From NCBI GenBank assembly GCA_016785225.1, contig JAFBJZ010000347.1, positions 62,001 to 126,000 of the forward strand: a DNA stretch of 64,000 bases, read 5' to 3'. A program made the translations under genes and the position numbers. A model generated the notes under the pieces. It was not told the DNA's origin. It worked only from the letters and a program-made list of their open reading frames with translations, and searched no databases. The stretch comes from Psettodes erumei. Lineage: Eukaryota; Chordata; Actinopteri; Pleuronectiformes; Psettodidae. Positions 38,876-51,099 of the stretch are shown here, in pieces (within the stretch, counting starts at the first letter, position 1; each line of letters opens with the position of its first letter).

Positions 38876-38883
38876 TTTTTATT
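38876..38883 (-). terminator. Candidate distal polyadenylation signal of elavl1
   Basis: TTTATT on the plus strand is AATAAA on the minus strand. It lies about 2.5 kb beyond the elavl1 stop, with A-rich plus-strand sequence (U-rich message) all the way between. Earlier signals may also be used. Confidence 0.45.
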
Positions 38884-41381
38884 GAAATGATCCAATGCTA
38901 GAAGACATTTAATGGGCTTAGTGTCTGTTCAAAAACCAAGAAAAAAAAAAACACCCGAAACAAAAAACACAAAAACCAATAATCCATTAAAAACACTCCG
39001 ATAAGGAACAAGTGTAACCGCATACATCCTCAAATAAATATTCGCACCTCGGTCTGTTTTTTTTAAAAAAACACGCCGTCTCCACTTATAAATTAAGGCG
39101 GAGCGCAGTTTATTCCGACTGCCCTTTAAAACAAACCCACTTGCATCTCTCATGCAAGGAAACTAAGCAGTAACACAACGTCAGTAGAAAAAAGGAAATT
39201 ACGCAAAAAAACAAAAAGAGAGAGATGACAGCACAAGACTACTACACATTTTCTATCACTTGCTTTGAGCAAGTCACTAAGTATTGCACAAAGTTAAGGA
39301 TTGTGACACAAAAATATGGGAATAATGACTCCAAAAAAATAAAATAAAAGCACTTTTAAGACCAAAAGTCTGAAGCTGGCGGTGGAAATACTTTCAGAGA
39401 TGGATTAAATACGCGTTTAACTAAATGTCAGGTGAATTATTGCTGGGGGGGGGTGTTGAAGAGTGTGAGCAGATACTGTTCCCAAGAAATCACTTGCCAC
39501 GTGCAACTTTGGCACGTGTTCTAGTTTGTGGTCACGTTAGAGACAATTGCACCGATGCCCCATGCTTTCCTCCTCCTCTGAGAACGAGACGGCCGACCGA
39601 CGCCGTCGCGAGGGGAAAGTCGGGCGGTGCCGACAACCCTTTCTGCGCGAGACGACACGGGCCGCATTTCGCTGCGCGCGTCCTCGCTAATTGAGCGTAA
39701 ACCCATCGGACGAAAAACAGATCGATGGGAACGGGTCGAAAAGCCCAAATCTTCAAGTCAACTCTTTTTTTTCCCCCCCTCCGTGTCACCAAATACTGCC
39801 CTCGCCCAACTGCCGGGTACCGAAAGAGCAGATTTACAGAGGCAGGCGACAAAAAATAATCCCCAACGTTCAACCGGCGACCGCGTCGCTTCTCTTCGTC
39901 TTGTGTGCAACTAACATTGGTCCGCGTGTGCCCGACCGGCGATCTTTCATCGGTGCTCTAGACTTGCTTCCAGATAATAAAATAATAGAACCAAAACGCC
40001 AAACTAAATCTAAAAAGCTAAATAATTAAAAAAAGAAAAAAGAAACAAACAAAACGTTCGGCAAAACGAAATTAAATTTAATGGTTTATGTTCAAAGTGA
40101 AACAACCAAAAACAAAAGAAAGGAAGAAACAAAAGCAAATCTAAAATGAGATCGTTAACAAAGGCCATTAATTTCTCTCCAAACTTGAGATAAGCACTCG
40201 TTTAAACAAGTTTGTAACTTAAACTGTAACAAAAAAAAAAACTATGCCTCCAGTAAAAGAAAAAAAAAACTAATTCAAACTAAAAGAAAACAAATGAACT
40301 CAAAATGAAGGGAGAAAAAACAAACAAAACAAAACAGAGCGGCAAACTGGGCCGAAACGATGTTGCTCTCAGTCCGCATCAGATGTGACCTTAGTACCTG
40401 TTCAAAAAAAAAAAAAAAAGGAAAAACTAACTCTCCCGGGGTCTTCGGATCAAATCTCTCCCCGTCTTTGGTCCATCTTATTTCCCTACTCGTCGACTGG
40501 GGGGGGAGGGTCGTCATTTTCAACGGGACTCTCCTGAAATGCAACTTGCAATAAAAATTCAAAATAGAAAAGACACTTTACACAGAGATAACAAAAGCAG
40601 CTCCCTCCAGAGATACGTCGCGTTTAAAACTGTTAGTCTGGCGAGCGCGAGCCGAAGGTTCACATCAGAAATGACTAATATTCGCCGGAGCCCGAACCGG
40701 ATTGGTCGAAAGTGCTTTGCTCTGCGATTGGCTCGAGACAGCGAGCGGCGCTGTGGGCCTGCGCGTCCGCAGGAGGAACTTTTTTTTAAGGCAGCTATTT
40801 CTACTGATGATGAGGGGAGCGGGACGAAGCTGCGCCGCGTTCCCAAAAAAAACAAAAAAAAAACCAAACAAAAAACGATAAGACCGCCCGGCTCCTGGCG
40901 AGGTGCGATAAACAATCCGCGGGGGGCTTCGCTTTCCTTCTGCCCTGCGTTTTCAGTGCACTGCTCGCTCGCCTGCCTCCTCTACCTCATCCCCGCGGTT
41001 ATTCAGATTTTTTTGTTTTTTTTTTTTTTAGACCTTTTTTTCCAATGGTGTCTTGAGGGGTACCTTGGGAATTTTTGCACTCTACGCCCTCTCCCTAAAA
41101 ACAAAAACTACTGAGTGCCTCTCGAGCCCCTAGCATGAGTATAAAGATGAACAACGAAAAAAAAAAAAAAAAATCAGCTGAGACACTCTTTTAGACGAGT
41201 AGAAAGGTGCAGAAGAGTGAACGTCTCATTTAACTCTGAATACACTTAACACTCAAACTGATGTGCCGGACTTTGAAAACGCAAAACGTCCGCCCTCTCC
41301 GATAAAAGCCTGGCGCGGGTTTTTCTCTCCCCCCACTCCACGCCCGATTGTCCAGCTCTCGCCCCCTCTCTCTCTCTCTCT
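38884..41381 (-). other. Presumed long U-rich 3' UTR of elavl1
   Basis: No coding exon lies here. The message strand is rich in U runs and GUUU units (plus-strand AAACAAAC and AAACAAAACAAAA near 40230-40335). HuR binds such sequence and is known to regulate its own messenger RNA. Within the stretch, CpG-rich islands at about 39.56-39.95 and 40.62-40.95 kb contain two plus-strand ATTGG motifs (near 40700 and 40727) and look more like promoter sequence than UTR. Confidence 0.45.
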
Positions 41382-44300
41382 CTACTTGTGTCCCTTGTTG
41401 GTCTTGAAGGACACTTGCAGTATCTTGTCTCCGAGCCGGTAGCCGTTCAGGCTGGCGATGGCCATGGCCGCCTCCTCGTAGTTCGTCATGGTGACGAAGC
41501 CGAAGCCCTTGCACTTGTTGGTGTTGAAGTCTCGGATCACCTTGACGTTGGTGACGGCGCCGAAGGGGCCGAACATCTGCCACAGGATGCTCTCGTCGGC
41601 GTCCTGGCCCAGGTTGTAGATGAAGATGCACCAGCCGGAGGTGGAGTTGCCGGGGACGCTGACGCCTCCCATGCCGCCCATGTGGTCGACACCCATGGGG
41701 GAAAACCTGAAATGAGAGGTTTGCAGTTGAGCCGGGGACGCGTTGCGTCCACGCGCGCACTCGGAGCCACACATTCAAGGACTTTTTCCAACTTCCTTTG
41801 CCCTGATGCATAAATTCCCGCGATGGTGCGCGTAACTGTCCAGCGTCCCTCACCTGAACCGCTGCGCCTGGTGGTGCAAGGGCCCCCCAAAGCGTCGGGA
41901 CTGGTTGTGGTACAGCTGCGAGATGAGCTGCGTGTTCTTCGCCTGGTTGGGGTTGGCGGCGAATTTCACCGTGATGGGCTCCGAGGCCCCCGGGGGCTTC
42001 TGGCCGTTGAGGTTTTTGACGGCCTCCTCGGCCTCCGCCCGCTTGTCGAACCGGATGAAGGCCACCCCGCGGGACACACCTAGTCACGAGAGATCAGCCC
42101 GGTGACCGCCTGTTCAGACGCGGGCGCCGTCCCGCGTTTGCCGCCACAAACGGAGGCAACTGTCCATTTTGCGAGTGGAATTTTTAAAAAAGCAAGGAAG
42201 TCATTCACCTGTCGTACCTGTACCCTGATCAACAAGTACCCGGGAATTAATGATGCGCCCGTAGCGCGAAAACATGTCCTCCACGTCCTTTTGGGTCATG
42301 GACTTTGGCAGGCCGCTGATATACAGGTTGGCATCCTTTATTGTATCAGAGCTGGGCCGTGCGTAAGAAACCTGGTAAGAGGGAGCAACAATTTGCGTGA
42401 TTAAAAGACGCGCATACGGAAAATCAAGTCATCAAAAGAAAAACAAACCAAAAAAAAGAAAAACTTTCAAGAGTACAGCGAGCACTTAAAGCTATCAAAC
42501 TGTCGACATTCTTACATTTATAAAAAGGACAATTAAATCAGGTGTAAGCTATAATGATCAGCTCATGTCTATGTAGTGAAAAGAGCACTTTTGACTCTTT
42601 AAAAATTTTTTAATAAAATTATCTAATGAGCTGCCGCCTAAATGGCTTGAGGTGTAAAGTGTTTGGTCTGAGCAAAAAAAATGAGTGGAGTGGGAAGCTT
42701 AACAGCGACAAAAAAAATGAAATCAAACTGATCGAAAAGCTACTTTTTTCTCTCTCTCATTAAAAAAAAAAAATGGAATTACATACATGAAATAGACTGA
42801 ATCTTGACGGAATGCGTCAAATAAAGTAAGTGAAATTAAAGCCAAACTCAATGGACATGTCAGATAGGGCAGTAAGTGAGCCGTAAAAGCAGTGTCGCTT
42901 CCTCGGTGGATGGGGGTGGGGGGGAGGGGGGCTGACATGTACTAGCTAGTTAGCGGACAGCACAGGAGCCACAGGAGAGTTATATGACATGACATCTTGG
43001 GTTTGAGAATTGTAGAACACCTTGTTGCACGTTACCTTGATAGTTTTGGACTGTAGCCTTAGTCCATTCAGTGTACTGATAGCTCTGTCTGCATCACTAG
43101 GGTTAAGATAGTTAACAAATCCGTACCCTAAACTGTGGCCTAGAGAAAAAAAAAAGGAAAACAATAAAATAAAAACAAAAAAAAACGATTGTGTAGTTCA
43201 AAAAAAAGCTGCAAACAAATAAATATTCAAAACCCCCCCAAAAAACAAATCTCAAACATTGCATGCTAGTCTAAACAAACAAAGGAAACTGTCTACAGTT
43301 AAACAGGGTTGGAATCAACAAAACGTCAACAAAAGTCTAAACTGCTACCCAGCTCAAACAGGAAAACTAATTTGGGATTTTTTTTTAAACAGGTTACGTT
43401 ATTAAAAAAATCCGAAAATGCTCCTTTAGTAGATATCGTGCCAGTGAAGTCAAGTTAAAGGCCAAACTATTCTGCAAGTCATAAAGGTGGAACACCGCTG
43501 ATGTACTCAGAGGTTGTTGCTACAACTTTTTTCCCCCTTTTACCAACTAACAGGAATCCCTCGCCATCTCTACACAAAATCTCGCGCTTAAGCGTGGAGC
43601 TGGCGCGGCGCGGCGTACCTGCGACTTTGTCTCGTATGAGCTTGGCCGACTCCACCTCCCCGATGCTGCTGAAGAGGCTCCGCAGCTCGTCCTGCGTCAT
43701 GCTCTGCGGCAGGTAGTTCACGATCAGGTTGGTCTTGGCGTCCTTCCCCTCGTCGCCGCCCATGTGGTCTTCGTAGCCGTTTGACATGTCATACGCCTCC
43801 TGCAAGTCAGCCAGGTGGGCCGGAAGAAACACGAGGCGAGGTAAGCATGCAGGGTGTGCGCAGCCGAAGGGGTTTTCTCCCACCTCCCCGGCGACCTCAA
43901 ACGACCCCATTACGTCACTCACACGGAAACTAGGGCACACGGCGGGTGCGATATTACAGCTGGAGATGCAACGCGAGCGAGTAAAACGAGTTCATTATCG
44001 CTTGGCGATCCCTTCATGGCGTCTTTCTTTTTTTAAAAAGCAGAAACGAGCGACGGTCGAAACCCTTGGCAGAGTGTCTGCTTCGGAGACGGACATGCCA
44101 TCGGATTCGCGCCTCCGCTTCCGTGCCTGAACGCCTCCCGTTCGTTCGTCACGTCTCGTGAACAGCGCTTTTTAAAAAACATTCAATCAATCGTCACACA
44201 TTGTCAGAGGAATGCAAAAGGTTTTTTTTATTTGTTTCTAGTTCAGTTCCTGATTCCGTAGTCGCTGGAACTTTTTGGTCAAAGTGGGCCAAGAGTGTCC

Positions 44301-45138
44301 GTTCAGCGTAATTATAGTTGTCAACACGACAACAGGGGTGGGAGAGTTACGCTGCCACATGATGGTGACTACGACACAAACACATGACTGGGTTTAAGCT
44401 GCGAAGTGGTCTTTATGTTGGGGTTTACTCCGAGCCCGCGTGAACTGAACAATGGCAAGTAGGTGAATAACTCTAATCCCCGGGGTAACCCAATCACACA
44501 AATCGCAAGTCTTGCCCGCCCCCAGCCCGAAGGGTCCGAGGTGAGAAACACGTAACAAGTCCGTAATACGGGTAAAGCACCACCTCTGCTATCTGTTCAG
44601 CAGAGTGCGTCGCAGCGGACTCGTCCGCTGCCGGCTGAAACGGGATCGGGGCCTGAAGTGGGAACCAGTCCAGCGGTCAACCTGACTGAGGTCCATTCAT
44701 GCAAGAGAAGGGCCGCGATTGTGTATTCCGAGTGGGTAAGATACGCTGCCCCGAGAGGATGAATGCGAGGTCCTGTGTTAAACCAGTAAAAACGGGCGAA
44801 GCTGGTGGGGGGGGCTGGCACGCTTTTCATTTCCCTGAGCGTCATCTCGCTCGTCGAGAACACAAAAAGTAATAAGCGACAGTAAAATACACTTGCGGTC
44901 GTGACATGTCACACGAATTTAGAATAAATAAGGGCTCCATCCAGTCGGCAGTGTGAGGTGAACTTTGCACACGCGGACAAAATCAAGCATTTGATTCTTT
45001 GTCAAGCGCCTCACAAAAAATATCTGATTGCACTGCTGACATTCGGCCGACGGGGTCACATACTGGCACGGTTTGAAATCAGAGCTGGGGTCTCATACTC
45101 ACTTTCAAGTACTTAATGTGTCCTCGACGAACTGCCAT
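41382..45138 (-). CDS. elavl1: ELAV-like RNA-binding protein 1 (HuR)
   Basis: Coding exons on the minus strand: 43799-43619, 43139-43036, 42371-42218, 42079-41854 and 41706-41382 (stop TAG). From the usual start MSNGYEDHM (ATG at 43787) they encode 325 residues, against 326 in human HuR. An upstream exon (45138-45103) adds MAVRRGHIKYLK in frame, for 341 residues. Three RRM domains are intact: RRM1 with NLIVNYLPQSMTQDELRSLF and GYGFVNY, RRM2 with ANLYISGLP and GVAFIRFDKR, and RRM3 with CIFIYNLGQDADE-type RNP2 (here DADES) and GFGFVTM. The hinge between RRM2 and RRM3 (HHQAQRFRFSP) carries the nuclear-shuttling region. The protein binds U- and AU-rich elements in messages, stabilises them, and moves between nucleus and cytoplasm. 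A non-coding first exon ends at the donor AAAGCTG/GTAAGG (46709). The a/b teleost copy was not resolved. Confidence 0.96.
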
Positions 45139-46239
45139 GAAGACACTTCACTGCTCCAGGGGCTGGACGGGGATGAGACAGAATCAAACAAGTCGGTTGA
45201 TGTGGCAGTAAAGAAGAAAATAAAAAAAACTTGAAAACCGCAACTCTTCATATGGTCACGTAGTTCAATGACAAGGCTGTAAAGATGGCAGATAACAGGC
45301 TCTTCTGGCGTAACTGTGCCTTTAACTACGATAAAGGGACTGTTCCTTCACTATGAGTGTAGCCCAAATGACTCGGCGTCAGCAAATGCTGTTTTTGGCA
45401 TTTGTGTCATGAGCCAGTACAATTAAAAGGCTGCTCAGTCTCATGGTATGGTTAAACTGAAAAAAAATCCCAAACTGTACTAAACGTTGCTGACTCGACC
45501 ACAGTGTGATCGTCGTCAACGTGGAGGGAGGGAACCAAAACACTGACTGTCTGGTTACCCAGGATAAAATAAAGGATGAGAGTATGAGGGTAAACCAGAA
45601 GGGATGATGCAACCTAGACATTTTTTTTTAGAAAATTGAGCACAAAGATTTGAGGATTTTGGAAGTGGATATATCTTCAAATTTTAAAAGTTCCACTAAT
45701 ATCTAAATACGTTACCCTGCATGGCAACAAAAGCACTACATCTTTGTCAGACGTCCATTCATTATCGAAGGACTGGTTTTTAACTGGCGTGTTATGACGT
45801 TTGAACTTAACGGTATTACTTAATAAGCGCCACTGCTCCTGGTGGGAACCCAGTCTGACGTGCTGGTATTTTTATCCAGTGGAAGAGGGGGCGTCCAAGT
45901 GGAACTGTTGTTGTTGTTGTTTGGGGGAGTCTACAGGGTTAGAAAAGAATATCACAGCTGGTGTCCTCGCAACTTCACCTGCTTTCTCTCTGGATGACCA
46001 ACCCTCATTCTAGCACTTGGAGTCCACCAGCTGCTCATACTGAGACAGACATAGAAGAAAATAATGTATTTTTTTTTAAAAAGTACTTCGCAGGCGACAT
46101 TACCTGGTTGCTGTTACAGATGAGGCGATCGATGGCGGTTAATAATAAAATGACTACAGAAACAGTTAAACATTGTTCTCTGCTACTACGAATGGGGGTT
46201 TTAACGGGAAGCTTCTGTTTGTTAGTGACCAATTCGTGA

Positions 46240-46870
46240 GCTGCTCTCCATCTCTAAAACGTGCAGAGGCCTGGCTAGCGTTGCTAGCATTCGCAGGCTA
46301 GCGGCTGCACGCTAACTCTTTCACGCGTTAGGAGGGTAAACATGTCCAACCGGGCTTGAGATAATTAAAACAAGGCACTGTATTAATATTCTAAACTTCA
46401 GCGCGCCCAAGTGAGTGCAGCCGCTTTCGTGAATCTAAAGCGATATATTACGTGGCGGTCTCTTTGCGGCGAGCTAACTACGAAGCACCGTGGCCATATT
46501 TTTAGAGAGCTTGGGACCGTTACGTTTCTGTCCCCGCGCCTAAACCCCAGCGGCCTGCTAACAGGCCACGGAAGCTAACGTTAGCCACCACTACGTAACC
46601 AGCGGCTCCAAGGGCCGCAAAGTGCGGCACGGTTATCATCTGTTAAACCCGCAAAGGTCGAAATGTCAAATTAAACATCTGAGACGCCGCGGAGGAAATG
46701 GCCCTTACCAGCTTTTGGGGGGTGGTTGAGGTTTCTGCCTTCTCCTCCTATTTTTTTCCTTTCTTAGTGGCGTTCACTTCCCTCCAAGCCGACCTCACGT
46801 AGTGCGGGAAACAGAGGAAGGAGCAACGTGATGATCCCACCACGCCCACACGCGTCCGGCCACGCCTCTG
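46240..46870 (-). promoter_or_regulatory. elavl1 CpG-rich promoter and non-coding exon 1
   Basis: A GC- and CpG-rich stretch lies upstream of the elavl1 coding exons. It has a strong minus-strand donor (GCTG/GTAAGG) at 46709, which fits a non-coding first exon of roughly 46709-46800. The tetraspanin gene ends just above it, near 46.99 kb. Confidence 0.6.
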
Positions 46871-46992
46871 CAGAGGAGCCGGCGAGGTCAACGTCCATGG
46901 TCAGCGTACAGGTGCACTCGCTTTTTATGAGTTTATGAGTAACACCTAACTGAAACTAAAGCAGTCTGATGCAACAGCCCTGCAATGAATCC

Positions 46993-47003
46993 TCATTTTA
47001 TTT
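46993..47003 (-). terminator. Candidate polyadenylation signal of the tetraspanin gene
   Basis: AATAAA on the minus strand (plus-strand TTTATT), about 0.9 kb after the stop. Another lies near 47281-47287. Confidence 0.4.
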
Positions 47004-47887
47004 ATACAATGTTCAGTTGAAAAAGTTCTAGAAACCATTTAGGTTCTCATCCAACTGTATATTTGGAGAATTTCGTTTGCGGTTATACTGTACTGTTGCG
47101 CCAGACTGCATTAGTTTTAGCAATGTATACCTAATAAATTGCCAAATGGGTTTCCACAGTCTGCCGCCAGCATGCACTCTTGTAATCAAAGCTGGATTGC
47201 CAACTGAGTTAAGATGGCAATGACAAGACCCACAAGGCTCCAAGGCCTCTGGTTCACTATAGATCAACTTCTAACTTCAACTTTATTGTTATGCTGAGGG
47301 AAATTTGGTTTGTGTTCAGGTTAGTACATGGGTAACAGGTATACACTGATGACAATGATGAACAGTCAATAGTAAGTAATTCAAGGCAAAACTATAATTC
47401 TGCTCCGCAACAAGAAGGGAGGGAACAATCTGGCAACTGCACAGGGGTCAGTTAGTTTTACTTTTAGATTATTTGCCTTCTCAGGAATACCAAGTGTCAA
47501 TTTTAGCAACAAAAACATTACACACAGAGACGGTAAAAAAAAGTGCTCAGTACAGGCTACAACAATAACACACAAACAATCAAAATCATGGTTAAGACAA
47601 TCTAACCATACCCACCCAAACACAAGTCATCATATCGCATTGATTTGTTTCACAGCGGGAGACTAGGAGATAAGGAAGAGCTCCAGGCATTTGTGGGAAA
47701 AAAAGAACTACACTGTTGAGCCTAAAGATACACAGACTGATATTTAAAGCAATAAACAGCTTTCTGTAAACCATCATTTTTGCTGTCATATAATCCAGTA
47801 ATCAACAACACAACTGCATTACATGCCTCTTACATATGTAATGTTATCTGTGCACATTATAGTGTTGCCCCATCTGTCACAGTGTGT

Positions 47888-50234
47888 TTAGCTTTTGTCC
47901 AGTATGCGATATTCCATCAATGGTTGTTCCCTCATCAGCTGTGCCGCCGTCAGAAGCACAACAATCTAGGGTTAAGAGGGGGAAAAGGGAGAGATGAGAA
48001 TTCTAGTTAACTGTCAGATTAAACAAAAAATAACTTCTGAAACTTAATAAACACCTTTTCATTGAACAAACACCACAACGCTGCAAAAGTACAGTTCTGA
48101 AAAAATGCTTCCAGAATATTATCTCCAGCATGCCCTGAACTTCCTGACAGATCTTCCCCGTTTTCAACATCTTGCTTAAAGCTGCATTACTTGATATTTT
48201 TATTTTACCAGTGGCTGAAATTAACATGTGCAATATGAAAGAATTTGATTAGCTGTTTTTTAGCATCTTTTTACTGATCAGCTACTTAGCAACTAAGGAG
48301 CCAAATATTTCTGCAAAAACAGTCTGAAAATGTTGTATAGTGTTTCACACCTCCACCAGAAAAACCCCTGGGGAGCCCCAGATGATGAGACTCAGCACAA
48401 ACTTCAAAGCCATTTCCAGTTTCACCTGGCAGCCCTAAAAGAGTGAGAAACAGAAGGGACCAATCAGATGTTTCTGCTGTGGCATTTTTTTGGTTTGTTT
48501 TTTTGCATGTGTTTATGAGTACTGAATTAATCCTGATGCCTACCTGTGAGTAAAGCTGCCATGGCTGGTCCACGGTGCCATTGCAGGAAGGGAAAGTGGA
48601 GTTGCAGCAGCTGTGAGGAATGAAGAGTCCCCCCGTGCGGTTAAACCAGGAGGTTTCAAGCCAGTCCCTGTAGTCATGGACACCGCAACACTGCAACTAA
48701 TGGGGATCAAAAGACAATGTGCCTAATCACTATCAATCAAACATGCCACTTCTTACTTTAAGCCTAGATTTTGTCTTGGTCATGGATATATTCTGAAACA
48801 ACAAGACACCAGGCAGAGACAAGGAAAGAGCCCACCCTTGCTATAGCCACAGAAACAAGACACTCAGACTGAAATAGATGTCTGGTTTTGAATCTCCTTG
48901 TGGTGGCTTTACATCTCTTTATAACTGTTTTGCATACTGCATATACAAATGTAGGAATACATGGCATTATATGACCCATATAACGCCAGCAGAGGGCGCT
49001 GCGGCTGCTGAGCTTGAGACAGAAATTTTGAAGAAAACAGCAGCTTTCTGGAAAATAAGCATATTGTGGCCGTTACAGGAAGTGCACCCAAAGGAGCTTT
49101 CAGCACTCATACAGCAATTGTTGCCTCTTGATTTCATGTCCCTGCTACTTGCAGTGTGTTATACACTTTGGATAATGATAATGCATTACAGAGTTTTTTT
49201 TAAAGCTACATCGTTTTTACCTATTTTGCACAAAAAACATGCTTGGGGTACTGTATATGTATGCCTAATATAATTCAGTTTACGTGAGTGGCCACTGAAC
49301 ACACATACCTTCTCTTGTGTAGCGTCCACAGCTCGTGAGATTGGGTCCTGGCTGCTGCCTGTGTAATTCTGAAAAACTCCTGTGAGGGAAGGTATCTCTG
49401 AATCCAGCTAAACAGAAAAAAAGAAAGAACAAAAATACGTATGTTCTGTAACATAATAATAGTATGCTAATTTAGAATGTAATAACTCCAGTGCACATGA
49501 ATTTTGGTGCAACTTATATACCTTTATAGAGTGGTAGTAAGCCAACGCTGATGCTGTACCCTCCACGCAAAAGACCATGACTAGTAGATAAACAAACTGG
49601 AGAAGAATGCGCGTTATAATGCAGTCCAAACACTGTTGCACACACAGATGCCCTCATCCATCCAGACGCACACACAGACAACCTTACCAGTCCCTGCAGA
49701 CAGGTGGACTCCCTGAGGCTCAGCCATGAGCCGAGCCACCCGCTGGCCACCAGTAAGCCAGCACTGACCAGAGCAAGGATAGCTGGCAGGGTGATGTAGT
49801 TGTGAGAAAAAAATAAGCTGCAATGCCAGTATTTCATCAGCAGAAGGACTCCACTTAAGCCCACCACCAACCCCACCACCTGGTAGAGTAAAAACAGAGT
49901 ACTGATGTTACATGGTATCGCTCCATTGTGAGATATGAACACATGAACGCTCTTTCATCCTCTTTTGTGTGTAAAATGGAGAACGTGTGTTGTTGAGGAT
50001 GACAGACTACTTCTTAGTCTGATGGAGTTACAAAATAGCCGCAACAAAAATGGAAGCCTGATGTTTTTATGCTTTTGTATTGATTATGATTACACAGATT
50101 CGAAAAAGTCTAAAATACTTAAGTAATGAAAAACAAACCAACCCACTTCCAACAAAACCCACAAATGTTACGTACTTTATCCAAAAACTCTCTCAAACTG
50201 GGTCACATGATTGCCAATAAAGAGAGACAATCAA

Positions 50235-50276
<42 letters not shown>

Positions 50277-50570
50277 AATGCTGTGATCATAATGTTCTTC
50301 TGCTAAAAACACACACGATGTCTATTAGACTCAAAATGTATTTTAAACCTAAAAACATTTACACACAACAAATAGTGGTGGCTTCTCCTACTTGTTTTAT
50401 TTTTATATTATTTTGAATAACAGCATAATGTACAGGGGGGAAACATGTATTTAGTGGTAGAAAAAAGAACATAACATGCTGAAAATAGAACAGTACTTTT
50501 CACCTACCCACAGAAGTTGGCACTCCAGATGAAGAAGTGTTTTGAAAGCTTTTCTTCTCCGATCACTCAT
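47888..50570 (-). CDS. Tetraspanin (TSPAN3-like architecture)
   Basis: Seven coding exons on the minus strand: 50570-50508, 49879-49688, 49596-49522, 49407-49309, 48696-48544, 48434-48351 and 47965-47888 (stop TAA). All are phase 0 at their joins and total 247 residues. The protein starts MSDRRRKAFKTLLHLECQLLW and has four hydrophobic segments: VVGLVVGLSGVLLL, ILALVSAGLLVASGWLGSWL, FVYLLVMVFCVEGTASALAY and FVLSLIIWGSPGVFLVEIVVLL. The large extracellular loop has the defining CCG (QCCGVHDYRDW), then PHSCC, PSCN and GC, which makes six cysteines, plus N-glycosylation sequons (NYT, NRT, NST, NGT). Tetraspanins organise membrane microdomains and partner with receptors. The first segment is unusually charged and carries E and Q residues. 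I could not assign an orthologue; TSPAN3, TSPAN36 and TSPAN37 are candidates. Confidence 0.9.
50236..50275. repeat. (GT)n microsatellite in tetraspanin intron 1
   Basis: An uninterrupted GT run of about 20 units. Confidence 0.92.
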
Positions 50571-50740
50571 TTTCACGCGTCACGACGCAGCGAGCAACGA
50601 GCGCGCAAACGCAACCTGGAGATGCTGCGATAACGGGAAGACCGGCAAAATCGTAACAGAACCAAACCTTTATGTATTAAAAAACACAGTCTATTTCATG
50701 AAAAGAGCGAGAGCCAGAGCCACGTAGTTAATATTCATAG
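50560..50740 (-). promoter_or_regulatory. Tetraspanin promoter region
   Basis: A short CpG-rich patch (CGCGTCACGACGCAGCGAGC.. and GAGCGCGC) immediately upstream of the tetraspanin ATG. It fits a TATA-less promoter. No clear first-exon boundary was found. Confidence 0.35.
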
Positions 50741-51044
50741 CGCTGCGTACTAGTGCAACTTTCCTTCCGCAATTGCCGAAGGTCAGCTTTCCCAAAGAAC
50801 GCGGAAACATGTCTGTGGTTGCAACACAGCAACATTAACTCAGCATTCAGCATTTTTTTTATGTTATCACAAGAGCTGGAAACAGTACTTTGATCTTTGC
50901 GTTTATATGACTGAAGAAGAAGACATGTCATCCTGTGCATAATGTGCAGTGATGCTCATAAACACAAATCGTATACTGTATTTATCACCAGAAAGAAATG
51001 AGAGAAAAGGCAGAACATCGTGTTGGAAATGTTGATGAGTGAAC

Positions 51045-51099
51045 CAGCAGTGAAACAGCAGCAGGCCAGCGTCCAGGTGAGGATGGTGGTGAGAGTCAT
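51045..51099 (-). pseudogene. Orphan Ig light-chain-like leader exon
   Basis: On the minus strand the ATG at 51099 opens MTLTTILTWTLACCCFTAG, which closely resembles lambda-type IgL signal peptides. No V exon follows at lower coordinates, and the expected donor is poor (GCTG/GTTCAC). It reads as the remnant of a separate V gene beside cluster 2. Confidence 0.4.

Noticed and set aside
39425..39914. Several overlapping open frames in the CpG-rich patch
   Set aside because: High GC gives open frames by chance on both strands. None has a domain.
40539..41114. A 191-codon plus-strand open frame
   Set aside because: It is lysine- and phenylalanine-rich low complexity, caused by A and T runs opposite the elavl1 3' UTR. 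No domain and no splice context.
41230..42087. A 285-codon minus-strand open frame across elavl1
   Set aside because: It is an out-of-frame reading of elavl1 exons and introns. The proper frame gives intact RRM domains.
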